From Vitellaria paradoxa (Eukaryota > Streptophyta > Magnoliopsida > Ericales > Sapotaceae): 64,000 nucleotides of DNA. The stretch is from NCBI GenBank assembly GCA_019916065.1, contig CM034242.1:9244879-9308878 (forward strand). Reading direction: 5' to 3'. This document shows positions 1-11,408 of the stretch, one piece after another. The position numbers were made by a program, and so were the translations under genes. Within the stretch, counting starts at the first letter, position 1; every line of letters starts with the position of its first letter. The notes beneath the pieces are model-generated. The model was not told the origin of the DNA. It saw nothing but the letters and a program-made list of their open reading frames with translations, and ran no database searches.

Positions 1-480
1 CTGACGATGATACTCAAAAGATGTATAACTATTTGCTCACTCCAGAGCGATTTTACGAAAGCCAAGTTAGAAAAATGCTTGTATATGTTTCGGAATCGAA
101 GGGGTTTAACAAATGAGAAGCACAATGTGATGATGGTGGTGGCTATCCTAATCGCAACTGCTTCATTCCAAGCAATATTTAACCCACCAGGCGGCGAACA
201 TGACGACAGTTCTGTCCCTAAGATTCCTCTCCAGGACTTTCTCTTCAATACAATAGCCTTCACTACATCAATGGGGGTGATTGTGGCTTTCCTCCAGTTG
301 GGGTCCTATACTTGGATACTACACGTGTCTTTGATGTTTATGATGATGTGTTACTGGGTTTTCTTGAACAGTGGTGAGGTTGTCACTAAGCCATGGAAAT
401 ATGCCGTTAACATTGGGTCATCGGTTTATCTATATTGGGCTTTTTTTCAAGACTATATTCTGGGCCACAGAGAATCGTAA
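1..480 (+). CDS. Ankyrin-repeat/PGG-domain membrane protein, C-terminal exon (5' partial)
   Basis: The reading frame is open to the left edge and ends at a TAA at 478-480. The core is a PGG domain: a basic stretch (residues about 35-45), then a hydrophobic helix MVVAILIATASFQ leading into NPPGG, followed by further hydrophobic segments (FLFNTIAFTTSMGVIVAFLQL, LHVSLMFMMMCYWVFL, SSVYLYWAFF). In plants this layout, ankyrin repeats followed by a PGG multi-helix region, belongs to the ACD6/ITN1-like family of membrane proteins linked to defence and salt responses. Only the PGG/transmembrane end is inside the window, and the ankyrin repeats must lie upstream. The first 30 or so codons look less typical, so a splice acceptor or a frame break may lie near 60-100. 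A decayed copy of this exon lies at 30000-30300. The family call is firm. Whether the gene is intact cannot be judged from here. Confidence 0.8.
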   Translation: MTMILKRCITICSLQSDFTKAKLEKCLYMFRNRRGLTNEKHNVMMVVAILIATASFQAIFNPPGGEHDDSSVPKIPLQDFLFNTIAFTTSMGVIVAFLQLGSYTWILHVSLMFMMMCYWVFLNSGEVVTKPWKYAVNIGSSVYLYWAFFQDYILGHRES

Positions 481-752
481 ACCTGAGTTGCTAGTCATGC
501 TGTTGTTCTCGCCCTGTTTGAAGCAAAAGCTTCGTTGCCTTCAACAAATGGGTGTTCTTGAAGTAGTCGACCATCCATCTAATTACTACCATCTAATTAC
601 TACGCATGATCGAGCATGCTATGCTAGTGTCAATCGCGAACCATTCATCTATGTGAGATAGGCAGTTGCGTCAGTACTTAAATTAATATCATTACTCTAT
701 AATTTCTGGATGTTACTACTACTACTACTATTTATGTTGTAACTAAGTGACC

Positions 753-758
753 AATAAA
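753..758 (+). terminator. Probable polyadenylation signal of the PGG gene
   Basis: An AATAAA hexamer lies about 270 bases after the PGG stop codon in an AT-rich 3' flank. The position suits a plant near-upstream element, but the motif is common by chance in DNA this AT-rich. Confidence 0.35.
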
Positions 759-1017
759 TTATAATTCCGATATACTTCCTTTGAGTTTGTGTAAGTGTGT
801 GTGTGTTTCGGTGTGTATTTGCAAGACAGTGATTGTGTACCCAACTCTAAATTGTAACATGATTATATTTCATAATTCATTTAAGCTCATGCGTATGTAT
901 ATATAAAGTAATTCATTTCGCTATATGTAGCTGACAAATTTAGTTTTGCATTTATTAAAGATAGTAGGCACAGCTACAATACCATACCTTATTGTATGTA
1001 TTCCATTGGGGTATATA

Positions 1018-1136
1018 GGGAATGTTTGGATAGCTAAAAAATTAAAAAAGTTGGTATAAAAATGACAACAAGATTTAATTAGAAGAATTAGTAACTTTGA
1101 TAACTTTTAGTAAAATTTGATAAACTAAAACACCCC
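1018..1136. mobile_element. Short MITE remnant with GGG..TGTTT termini
   Basis: The left end reads GGGAATGTTTGG. The right end, reverse-complemented, reads GGGGTGTTTTAG. The body is AT-rich with no ORF. Similar termini recur at 37704 and 46967. The terminal match is imperfect and no clear target duplication is visible. Confidence 0.35.
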
Positions 1137-1762
1137 ATAATATGCAAATTTACTAATTGTAATGATACACCAAAAAAAAAAAAAGGTGAACTGGGCAACT
1201 TTTAAACGTCAATCATTAAACTATTACTAATACATAGAAGTTGTCAGATTGAGAAATGGTCTAAAAACACTCTCAAGCTATACCATCAGCTATTCAATAA
1301 TTAGACATCCTTTCAAGGAGGAATTGTACATAAAGCGTGTGACTTTTTAATAATTCTTTAAATGTACTTTGTTTAGACTTCTACAAAATAAACATGCATG
1401 ACTCTGCTAGTCTAATTGATCCTTGTTGTTCATCAATAGCCCGCTGCTTTTCAGCTTTCACCCCCAAAATTAATGTATATTAATTCAAAATTGTCTAATC
1501 CGGATACAGATTAAATACCATGTGCCTCATCCACCCACATTTCTCAAATTAATCCACAACTGTTGACTTGGAAGCCTCTAGATTGATGGCTTTTGGTGGC
1601 TATCGAACCCAAGGAAACAGATTCATTTCATTCTTACATATTTTAAAATTATACTGTGACTCACTGAACGATATAAAACAAAAATGAAAAAAAATATTAA
1701 AAAAATTGTCTACCTATTCACATTTTCCCCGGTCTTGTGTTCTGTGGACCTACCTAAACAAC

Positions 1763-1769
1763 TATAAAT
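1763..1769 (+). promoter_or_regulatory. TATA box of the expansin-like pseudogene
   Basis: TATAAAT lies about 145 bases upstream of the ATG at 1909, followed by a CT-rich leader (1800-1875). This spacing is normal for a plant core promoter, so the promoter may have outlived the coding region. Confidence 0.5.
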
Positions 1770-1908
1770 ATGTGTTATGCATATGTGAACTTCGCATGAA
1801 AACCTTTTCTTCGACATCTTCTCAATACCATTGTTCTTTGAAAACTCTCTAATTCTTCATCTTCTCACAATCCTAGTGTTGGGAAGTTATACTTTTGTGT
1901 AAGAAGAA

Positions 1909-3259
1909 ATGGGTTTTGAACCTAAAAGCGTTTACTTTCTTCTTTGTGTCATGGTGTTTTTGCCCGCACTTTGCTCCTCAATGGACCATTATGTGTCCTT
2001 TAGAGCTACCTGCTACCGTAGCTCTGATGGCATTGGTACTTCAAGTATGTATAATATTCTCTTGTTTTAATTTCACATTTATATTTGTTATATAATCAGA
2101 ATATTTTATTAAAAATTATCAGATTAATATAGTAAATTAGTATATTTTTTTTACACGTCAATCTAATTCCTTCTTTTGTGATAAAGTAGCCATTTCTTGT
2201 ATTAAATTGTCTACGTTGATTAATTTATTATGCATGGTTTGTATTTTCAAAGTAGCTGGAGCATGTCGATTTGGTAAATATGGAAGTACGATTTATAATG
2301 GCTTGGTCACCGCGGTATCCAATAAATTGTATAGAAGTGAAATAGGTTGCGCGCACTGCATGCTATTAGGTAATTTAATTTTTGTGCTATCATTCAAATT
2401 AGAAAGTAAATAGGTGTTCACTTTTGAGGAGATTGTGTATTTTTAGATCAAAATTTCAAATAATAATGTGTAATTATTGCGAATTATAACTTAGAAGCAT
2501 TTGATAGATATGGTGAGACGTTTTTGAGTAAATTTTGAAATACTATGAATAAGAATGTTCATCAATGTATGTTAAAAGTATTAAATTAAGTAAAATAATA
2601 AGCTTTTTGTAGCAAATCAAATGGAAGATGATTTATACACAGTTATTGTTTGCTTATGTATGAAATAGGTTAGGTGCAAGATTCCAAAACTTTGCAGCAG
2701 AGAAAGAGTGAAGGTGGTGGTGACGGATCCTAAATAGTAAGGCTTGTGAAAGTATGGCTCGTCATCCAAAGTCGGCCTCCAAGTTGATATCTTACGGGGT
2801 GGTTAAGTAGAATACAAAGAGTTTCTTGTGAGTACAAAGGTCGCTACCTTGCAGTGAAAGTTCATGAGTACATTCCTGACTATCTAGCCATAATCCTTCT
2901 GTATCAATCTGGCAAAAACGACATCAAATCAGTTGAACTATGGCAGGTAGAGTAGTCAACTAACAAATTTAATTTAGAGCTAGTTTGGTAAATTGAATAG
3001 TTGATTGATTTCATTCTAGTGTATAAATATATATATATATATATATATTGTCTCGAAACAGCCGATTAACAGAGAATGGAACAGCATAAGAAACGCCTAT
3101 GGTGCAGCATGGGACATGCCAAACCCGCCAAAAGGTGTGCTTACCCTCAGAATCAAAGTGAATGGCAGTACTGGGAAGAAGTGGGTAGAGCTGGTTCGAG
3201 TGATTCCTACTAAATGGAAGGCTGGTGCTGTCTGTGCAACAGATGTCAAGCTTGCTTGA
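1909..3259 (+). pseudogene. Expansin-like B pseudogene (four exons, exon 3 broken)
   Basis: Exon 1 (1909-2044) encodes a signal peptide (hydrophobic run ending PALCSS) and the start of the expansin domain, and ends at a good donor, GTATGT. Exon 2 (2253-2369) carries GACRFGKYGSTIYNG and ends in a cysteine-rich stretch. Exon 3 (2669-2946) begins VRCKIPKLC and ends in YLAIILLYQSGKNDI..ELW. Exon 4 (3062-3259) encodes the CBM63-like end (WDMPNPPKG, then WKAG, stop TGA at 3257). This exon plan and wording match the expansin-like B family of secreted cell-wall proteins. It is broken in exon 3: after VVVTD the expected HGEG-type segment is missing, stops follow at once, and at least two more frame changes occur near 2810-2825. 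Exons 1, 2 and 4 remain open. A spliced protein cannot be produced unbroken. The family call is strong at family level. Confidence 0.78.
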
Positions 3260-3462
3260 TGAGCTCCATAAAATCCTAATCCTAATGTCTACTTATATAT
3301 ATATATATATATCTAAATATGTATAGCGAAAAAGCTCCTTATAAAGTGTTTTTTAATTAGGTAAATAAAGTTGTGTTCTGTGCAGTAGACTTAGAGCAAG
3401 TGCTCTTTGCCGTACTGAATAATGGGTATTGGGTTATGTGTGTTGTTCATCAACGAAATACG

Positions 3463-3468
3463 AATAAA
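3463..3468 (+). terminator. Probable polyadenylation signal of the expansin-like pseudogene
   Basis: AATAAA lies about 205 bases after the exon 4 stop, beyond a short TA microsatellite (3296-3313). Its position fits the 3' end of the former transcript. Confidence 0.35.
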
Positions 3469-3469
3469 A

Positions 3470-4974
3470 GGTCAACTTAATTTGATTTTTATTTTGTTTT
3501 TATTTTTATTTTTTTCTTTAGAGTTAATTAAAGTGTTAAATGGATGTTTTCACTTCAGGAAATAGTAAATGGTAGTACTTAGCCCGTTGGTGGTAAAATA
3601 CGTGACTTAAATTTACCCCAAAAAAAATAAATTAACTTGAGAAAATTTTGTGAAAACATTAGTAATATATATTTGAGCTAAGTACGTACGTGCAGACTAG
3701 TAACTCAAGAGTCTCATGTTAATCACCGTCAGGCTAAATTTGGCATTTTTGTTTTTAATTAACTCTTTTTCCAATTCTTCTCGTCTGCTTTTATCAAAAT
3801 CAAGGAAATTAAATAAATTGAAGTATTATTTTTTGTCGAAATATTTGCATAATATAATTTTATTTATCTTTCCATAAAATGTAATAAATTGAACATAAGA
3901 TTAAAAACACTTTTATAGTATGCTAATGTTCAAAATGTAAATCTTTAAGTTACTAAATATAAGTTTTTAATCCATTTTACAAATTTTACATGTTTAATAA
4001 TGTGTAGATAATTTATATTATGTAAATATTTTGATTATGTCATTATTATTTCAATTATGTAAAAAAAATATTATGGTTAGGATTTACTGTAAGTAATATT
4101 TGTAAAAGGGTTGTTATTATAATATTCAAATTATGCATGGCCTATTTGTATTTAACTCGACGTTCATGGGATGTCCTTATAATTACCCCAAAAAGTAAGT
4201 TCAATTTACCATTAAAAGTATCATGTTAATTTGAAAAATATTATCGCAAAATATATTTAGTATCCTCGAAATACATCTAACGTTAGATTATTGTGATGAT
4301 GATAACATTACATCACTAAAAGCATTTTTAATTATAAAATTTTATATAATGACTACGCTTAGAAACATATTCTTATTGAGTCGAGTAAGGTGGAGTTGGA
4401 TATGAAATTATTAAAAAATTTATATATTCATGCATAGATCTAAATTTATTGAGTCCATTATTTCTCGATGCATATCAAGACCTATGAATAATGGAGTATC
4501 GAATTGAATTACTGGACTAACAACATTTATATATTATAAAATTTATATTGTCCAAAATTTATATTTGTTTAACATTTATAATATTATATAAAATTATGTC
4601 TATATCTGCTTAATGAAGAATGGAATCCGAGATTACAATCAATTCATTAACAAGTCTAATTAGTGTGATCAAATTTTCAACACTAAGACCCTCCATCCTT
4701 CTTGTAATAATTAGCTAAATTTAACCTAATGCATGTACATTATATATGAACCAAATACACTTCAATTTTATATGTAATAACCTGAGGCTTTTGCATACAA
4801 TGGCGGGCATAAAATTTGAGTTGCAGAAAATCAAGATAATTCTTTTTTATATTTGAAAAAAATACAATAACATATCTCAAAGCTTATGGAAGAAGGACAA
4901 TACATTATATATTAATATAAATACTTGTAAAGTGAATGATATATATAACAATTTTTAAATTTTAAATCGTCGTG
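3470..4974. other. AT-rich intergenic stretch
   Basis: No coding potential is visible on either strand. The only structure recognised is the block at 4027-4250, which recurs at 32005-32235. The remainder is AT-rich sequence without clear terminal repeats. Confidence 0.6.
4027..4250 (+). repeat. Duplicated non-coding block, copy 1
   Basis: This block matches 32005-32235 in the same orientation. Shared landmarks in the same order include GGATTTACTGT / GGAATTTACTGT, a TTTGTATTTAACT box, TTATAATTA and TTTACCATTAAAA. Together with the duplicated PGG exon (1-950 and 30000-30790) it indicates a segmental duplication rather than a dispersed transposon. Confidence 0.65.
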
Positions 4975-5336
4975 CCCCGTTTTTCCCATTCTGATCTGCC
5001 ATTGCGTCACTGTTGCTCTGTTATAGTAACATAGAGTTTGAAAAGTAAAAACACTAGTATTTTTTTAGTAACTATTAGCTAATTATTAAAAAGTTAATAT
5101 TTTTTATATTTAAGAAGAAAAAAAACTTAATTTTTTAACTTTTTATTAATTTAATATTTTTATTTTTTTATAATTTTAAAGAAGTATAAAATGTAACAGA
5201 ATAAATTTAACCATTTAAAAAAATTAAAAGATCAGCTAGCTAGCTATAGCCACTACTCTTTCCAAACACAAATTTTTTCTCCTTTCTCATATTATTAGCC
5301 AATGATAAAAGAATCATAATTCATACACAATCTACA
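4975..5336. repeat. Relic flank block shared with 41590-41665 and 49730-49865, carrying an AT-rich insert
   Basis: The ends of this block (a TTGCGTCACT box near 5003 and ATTAGCCAATGATAAAAGAA near 5294) match 49730-49865, where the same two boxes lie close together. Between them at about 5030-5270 sits an AT-rich insert related to sequences at 45935-46020 and 46575-46820, probably a MITE. Retroelement D inserted at the right edge (5337). Confidence 0.45.
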
Positions 5337-5943
5337 TGTTCGGCAATAAATTTTACCCTCTTCTCCGTAGACCCATTCTCTCCCTCGTTCATTGAGATCC
5401 CCTCTTGGCGGCCTGTAAGTAAGAGAATAGTAAAATGAAGCGGTCGGAATTGATTCCAGACCAAGGACACTCCGATACTCAAGTCAGTAACTCATATATG
5501 TAATAAGCTCACTCCGATACTCAAGTCAGTAACTCATATATGTAATAAGCTCACATAAATCAATAGAGATAGAGAGAGAGAAAAGGATTAGAGAAAAAGG
5601 AGTTGAAAAAAAAAAAAAAAAAACCCTGCCTTGTCTTCATTTTTGGTCTTTATAGATGGAGTGTGTAACATGCTTTTGCTAATTTGACTGTTGCTTTATT
5701 TTGATATGACTTAAAGTGGAGGTAGGTGGCTAACATTAAATGCCAGATGATGTAAGCTTTGGGAGTTGTTCTCTGTAGATCTTTTCTCCTATTGCACTTG
5801 AGTGTAATATGTAAAGTAATTATACAATGTAACTAGTAAACTATTTAGTCTCAATTTAACCGGAATATACCCTCTAGTCGGGGGTGCAATTTATGGTCGG
5901 CGGACCACTCTTGTGGTCGGGCAAGATATTTTTATGCCACACA
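5337..5943 (-). repeat. Element D LTR, left copy (3' LTR in element orientation)
   Basis: This 607-bp direct repeat pairs with 17343-17900. It contains a minus-strand TATA-like CTATAAAG (the forward complement lies near 5648) upstream of a poly-A/T run. It is longer than its partner mainly because of a 42-bp internal duplication at 5469-5552. Confidence 0.88.
5469..5552. repeat. 42-bp tandem duplication inside the D LTR
   Basis: Two adjacent copies beginning ACTCCGATACTCAAGTCAG start at 5469 and 5511 and look identical. The partner LTR has one copy, so the duplication arose after insertion. Confidence 0.85.
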
Positions 5944-5960
5944 TTATGCCCCCACTCTGG
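5944..5960 (-). other. Polypurine tract of element D
   Basis: The minus strand reads AGAGTGGGGGCATAA directly before the TGTGTGGCA start of the 3' LTR. That is the expected place and composition for the plus-strand priming tract. Confidence 0.6.
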
Positions 5961-8900
5961 TCGGGATAATTTATTACCCGAGTAGAGTATAGTAGAACTT
6001 GTAAACCTTTATCCTTTCCGTATTAATAGCAACAAAATAAACAATATGTACTCAAAAATTAAAATTCAGCAACAGTGTAAACGGTTCATGCTCTTTATGA
6101 GATGCAAAGATAGACTCATGCTAAATTGATTTGCATGTGTTAGTAAATATGTAAAGCCATAAGCCATAGACATATGGAGAGCTTCTCACAACTTTTCATA
6201 ACTTTTCTTGCCGCCTGACTTGTAATGATACTTTAAAAATTAGAATGTTGATGAATTATTAATACTCATTTCAACTTTATCAACAGAAGAAAATAGGAAA
6301 GTAATTTAAAGGCAGAACGTACTTGAATTCAAAAAAGTAACTTGTGATATTGTAATGAAAGTACCTTTACCACCTTATATATATTATAAAAAATGATGTA
6401 CCTGGCTTTCCTGAGTCACAATTTTGATACTGATAATTTCTTTAGTAGAGTTTAAAAGAGAAGAGGCGAGTAAGGCAAGTTTGAGCTTGGGCATCGAACT
6501 CTAAAGAACTTAAGAATTGAACTTGAACGATACGAGATAGAGAAGATTCTACTTTTTAATAACCCTTTGTCTGCAAGACTGTTCGACATAGTTTGTTTTT
6601 GCTACGCCGGTAGGCTTAATTCAACTCTGAATAATTCTTCATAAACCATTTGACGTTCGGACTGCTAGAAATAATCAGCTTTGAATGGGTAAGAGCCAAA
6701 GAAAAGGTAATTATCTTGAAGAAGTGAGGTGCCTTCGTAAGAGTGATTGTCCGACTTATCTCGGTGTCAATTCGCCGTCGACAAGAGCTACTCTTAACCA
6801 TATTTATGGGTTGGACAATCTTTGTAAGTGTAATACATGGATGTACATGGATGTTATAATGAACCTATATATGTATATAGAATTGAAAGCCTTACACAGC
6901 TACACAAACCCCCTCTTTCTTTCCCCTTCAAATTTGACTACTGACCAACCGATCTTCCAATATAATTAATGGACATTTATGTGGGTAACACAGGGAGTTC
7001 AAGTTATTCTCAATGTTCGCCATTGAATCCCGAAATATCTCACGTAATCTTAAAACTATCCTTCGAGTCTGTTCATCTCATTTATGCATAATTAATGCTC
7101 TTCTTCCGCTTCCATAACATATTTTCCTTATAGCTTGTTGGATCATGTTGGATAATGTTGGATATGCCTTCTATGCTTGTAAAATTCAGACAAGTTGCTC
7201 GGCAACACAAGTTGCTCAGCAATGAAGTTGCTCGGCTATGCCGACCACATTCAGTTGCTTGGTTGTTACCCTTATCAACTTTGGCTGTCGCTTGATGCTT
7301 TTGGAGCATAATACTAGCACCTAACAATGTAAACCATGACTAAATAATTGCAGGTCTCTAACACTTCAGCTAAAAATCATATGAAAGAACCCGAGCATCG
7401 ATAAACAAAAATGTGACTTAAATTCAGCATTTGCTTGATCGAAGGGCCAAAATCAGGGCTTTGATAACTCTATCTGAACATAATCAGGGCTCAATCATTA
7501 AAAAGATGAGAGAAATTAGTGTAATATGATTTGCTTTTGAGATCGTTTAATTGCAGATACTCTTAATAGTGCTAGCAGGAGTAGAAGAAGAGAAAAAACC
7601 AAACTAAGTTGGCCTTTCTAAAATGAAAACTTTAGATGGTCATAACTTTCTGCTCAGGTGTTCGATTTAGGTGATCTTAGTGTCTATTTCATGTATTTTT
7701 TTGAGATCTAGGTCAACGGTGGTTTGCGATGGTCAGAATTACAAAATAAGCTCATCTTCATCAATTTTTCAGACTTTTTCCTTTGGATATGCTAACTGTG
7801 GCTTTACTAAGTGTTTAAATGCTGATAATTTTGCTTGGGAATACCTTTGTCTTGCTCAAGATACTTCTAATGACAAATAACATTGCTCAATTGCTCAAAG
7901 AGAGAAACCATGCTCGAGATACTCTTCTTACAAAATAGTTATCTTATTTGAGGACACCAACCTTGCTCGGGAAAAAAGCCAGGCTCGGGATGTGCCTTAA
8001 ACTTTGCTGGAAAGAGAGAGTCGAGCTCAGGTGTGCTTTAGACTTCGCTCAAGAAGAGAAGCCGAGCTCGGGATTTGAGTTGAACTTTGCTGGAGGACAG
8101 TGGCCGAGCTCGGGTATGCTTTAGACTTCCTCAAAGGGAGAAGCCGAGCTCGAGTATGCTTTGGTCCTTGTTCGGGAATAAGCTTAAAACCTGCTTTAAA
8201 ACTACTCGCGAATGCTCGTGGATGACTTGCTCGAGAGTATATTTAGCATGCTTGGGACTAGCTTTGTTTGGGAGGTACCCTTGCTCATTAGTACCCTTAT
8301 TCATTTGTTCGAGATAACTTTCCTCGGGGAAGAACTTGCTTGGGATTGATAACACTTCTTTGATCCAGGAAAATGTTCACTATGCTGGAGGAAGAATATG
8401 CTCTAGATAATTTTATTCCTTTCGATATGCTCGGCATACTATGGATATGCTCGGCATGGGATTTCCTCATGCTTGGAAATAAGCCTTTTGCAATGAACTT
8501 TACAGAAATATGCTTGGAAATATGCTTATAAACTGAATTTTACCACCATTTGCTCGTAGATAGGCTTTTGAATTGGATCTCACCATAAAACGCTTGATAA
8601 TATGCTTTCAAATTGAATCCAGCCACCACAATATGCTTTTCAAATATGCTTAAGAAATAGCTTTTAGAAATGACATCGAGAAAATGCTTCTGAAGACAAC
8701 CAGACCTGAATAAGGTCGAGACATAGCTTTCTAAAATAAACTGAGTTAGAACAACCTCGGGCATATACTTTTTGAGATGACCCGAGCCAAATCATGCTCG
8801 GGAATTAGCTTTCTGAAATGAACCTAGCCAGAAGAATGTGCTTTTCAAATATAAATCAACCAGAATATACTTTTTGAAGTGAAATTAACCAAAACAGACT

Positions 8901-9563
8901 GGTGATCTGGCTTTTGTAGGTAACCCAACTAGAATTTTGGTTGGGACTTTGCCTTCTGAAATGAACTGTCAGAACAACCTTGGGGACATGCTTTTGTTGA
9001 TAACCCGATTAGAATATGCTCGGGAGTATACTTTCGTTGAGAGCTTTGGCTTTCCAAACCGAAGTTGAGCTTTCATTAAGAGCTTTTGCTATTGTATAAC
9101 GCTGAACTTCCTTAGTGAAAGCTTTTGCTTTTTGAGAGCTTTTGCTTTTTGTGCCAACGCTTGACAAGCTGAGCGTGGCTCCTTTTGTGTAATACTTTTC
9201 AATAAACCAAGGAACTGAATCTTGGTTCAAAGAAAAATCTGGTCAGTCAATAAACCGAGGTTGTCGCAACTGGGACAAGCCAGTTGGACGCACTTTTTGA
9301 TAATCCTTTTCAATAAACCAAGGAACCGAATCTTGGTTTAAAGAGAAACCCGGTCAGTCAATAAACCGGGGTTGAACCACCACCTAAAGGGTGCGGTTCC
9401 CTTTCTGTACCAACGTTCGACAAGCTGAACGTGGCTCCATTCTGATAATCCTTTTCAATAAATCAAGCCAAACGTGGCTCCATTCTGATAATCCTTTTCA
9501 ATAAATCAAGTGACTGAATCTTGATTTAAAGAGAAACTCGGTCAATCAATAAACTGGGGTTGA
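5961..9563 (-). other. Element D internal region, 3' part, non-coding
   Basis: No gag, pol or other domain is recognisable on either strand. From about 7870 to 9010 it is crowded with short related words around TGCTCGGG / GCTCGGC (CCCGAGCA on the element strand). These also occur in the other half of D (15568-17324), confirming that the two blocks belong to one element. It ends in tandem repeats at 9181-9563. Confidence 0.65.
9181..9563 (-). repeat. Tandem repeats of about 145 bp in element D
   Basis: Diverged direct repeats begin near 9181, 9298, 9443 and 9486, each starting with TTTTCAATAAA(C/T)CAAG and carrying GGTCA(G/A)TCAATAAAC. The third is cut short. The last full unit ends at the junction with element A. 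Confidence 0.65.
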
Positions 9564-11308
9564 ACTAGCACTGATTGCACTTGAAAAGTGCTATTACAAA
9601 CTCCACTTTTGTATAACTTTTGATACATTTAAGTAGTTTATTTTGAAGTTTTATTATTATTTTATTACTTATAGTATTTATTTTCTTAATTGTAGGGAAA
9701 ATGGCAAAATAAGTGAGATTAGCAGCGATGAATGTGGCTGCCAAGGAGAAAAAGATGGTCTGAAGTTCAAGATGGTTGAAGTGGTGTGCAGCTGAAATTC
9801 CAGCTTGACACCCTGTCAGTATTTTGACCATATCTTTTCACTCACAATTCCAATTGACCTAATTCTTTTTGGATTGGAAAGAAGACTCAAAGGGCTACAA
9901 CTTTTGTGTTTTAGCCGAAGCCTGAATCCATCATCTTCAAGGTCAAAATCACATTGGAAGTTGAGGACAGAAAACTGTCAGAAGCAGCAAACGAGAAGCA
10001 GAACTTGAAGAGCAAAGTTTCTGTGGTCCGGACCCCCTGCCAAACGGTCCGGACCACAGTGTGTTATGCATGCGCAACTTAATTCCATCTTTTAGGGTTT
10101 TCCTTACAACTTCTTTATAACCCATGCTACATAGCTGACCTTAGGAGAGCCATAGTTTAGTTTTACATAGCCTTAGTTTAGTTTTTTTCATTTTTTTAGA
10201 GTTTTAGATAGTTTTTAGAGAGTTTTAATGTTCGTGTAATGCTTTTACAGATCTTCAAAGCTTTCGTAGTTTTCGTTACAGCCGTAGTTGTTTAATACTC
10301 CATTTCAGCGTTGATTTCAGAGTACGTTTACTTTCGTTCTTCATTTTAATAATATTGTTTCTTCATCTTATTCTTTAGATTCTTTAAATATGTGTTCGAT
10401 GATTGATTTTATTTCGTTTAAAGTTATGTTGCGTAAAACCCTAGTTTTTGATTCAACAAATCAAGGAACGGTAGGTTATTCTGATCTATGGGATGTGCGT
10501 AGAGACCTTCGCATGGTTTGCGAAAACTCATGCGTAGGGATCTACAATTTTTAAAACCTAATTCAGTTCTTTCAAAGCTTTCGAAAATGAAAACCTTTGA
10601 CTATATTCTCTGTAATCACTAGTAAAGGTTTTTGATTAAAATTTTCTTAATAATTTTGAAGAACTGAAAATTCAGATTTTGAATCCAAATTTGAATTGGT
10701 TTATTTTAGAAACATTCAAAAACAAAATCTTTTGACTATATTTTCTGTAATCACTGGTAAATGTTTTCGATTAAAACTTTCTTAATAATTTTGGATAAAC
10801 TAGAAAAATTAGATTTGAATCCGAATTCGAATAGGATTATTTGAGAACCCTTCGAAAACAAAAGTTTTTGACTATATTCTCTATAATCACTGGTGAAAAC
10901 TTTTAATTAAAACTTCCTCAATAATTTTCAAACAAATCCTAACTTAGGTTTCAACGCAAGTATTACAACACATTCTATAGTGAAGACGTAAGCTACCCGG
11001 AATTGAAAGTTGAATCAAGAATTGCAAATTATCTTGAATACGTAGTGTTATTGCTTTCTTTTTAGTTTAATTTAATTGTTGCTATTTATTTTATTTATTT
11101 AGCAGTTAGTAATCAACACTTTTCAAAACCCAACATAAATTTTATTTTCCTGTTTTTAAAACAAAACCAGTAGGTAGAAAAACTTAGAAAATCTTAGTGT
11201 TCAATCTCATAGTTTCCTGTGGATTTGACCTCAGACTCACCAAGTTAAACTACACCGCACACCCTTGCACTTGGGGGTTAGTTTAGACGCACTATTTAGA
11301 AGCGGTCA
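9564..11308 (+). repeat. Element A 5' LTR, missing its first part
   Basis: It aligns with the LTRs of B and C from their TGATTACACTA box onward (here TGATTGCACTT at 9572) to the end GAAGCGGTCA at 11308. The start (TGTTTCCAACG box through GACTAGCAAC) is absent. It holds two GGTCCGGACC palindromes (10024 and 10046), a TATA-like box near 10115, a triple 135-bp repeat, and the shared end region with TGTGGATTTGACCTCAGACT. Confidence 0.75.
10580..10945 (+). repeat. Three 135-bp tandem repeats in the A LTR
   Basis: Units start near 10580, 10715 and 10851. Each carries TTTGACTATATTCTCTGTAA (or a near match), then TCACT(A/G)GT and a run of AATTTTCTTAATAATTTT type. Element C has a single related box near 52090, so the triplication is specific to A. 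Confidence 0.75.
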
Positions 11309-11314
11309 AATTTT

Positions 11315-11332
11315 TGGCGCCGTTGCCGGGGA
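11315..11332 (+). other. Primer binding site of element A
   Basis: TGGCGCCGTTGCCGGGGA lies six bases after the LTR end. This sequence is the tRNA-Asp-complementary site described for Athila retrotransposons. Element C has the same site with one difference. Confidence 0.85.
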
Positions 11333-11408
11333 ACTTAGTTTTGATTTATTAGGATAACTCTAGGTTACTCTTCTACTGTTTCCTAAAAAAAAAATTTTTT
11401 TTTTGAAC

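Noticed and set aside
5337..5943. Reading element D as a plus-strand element
   Set aside because: In plus orientation there is no primer site after the left LTR. The TGGCGCC primer site, purine tract and TATA-like box all fit only the minus orientation.
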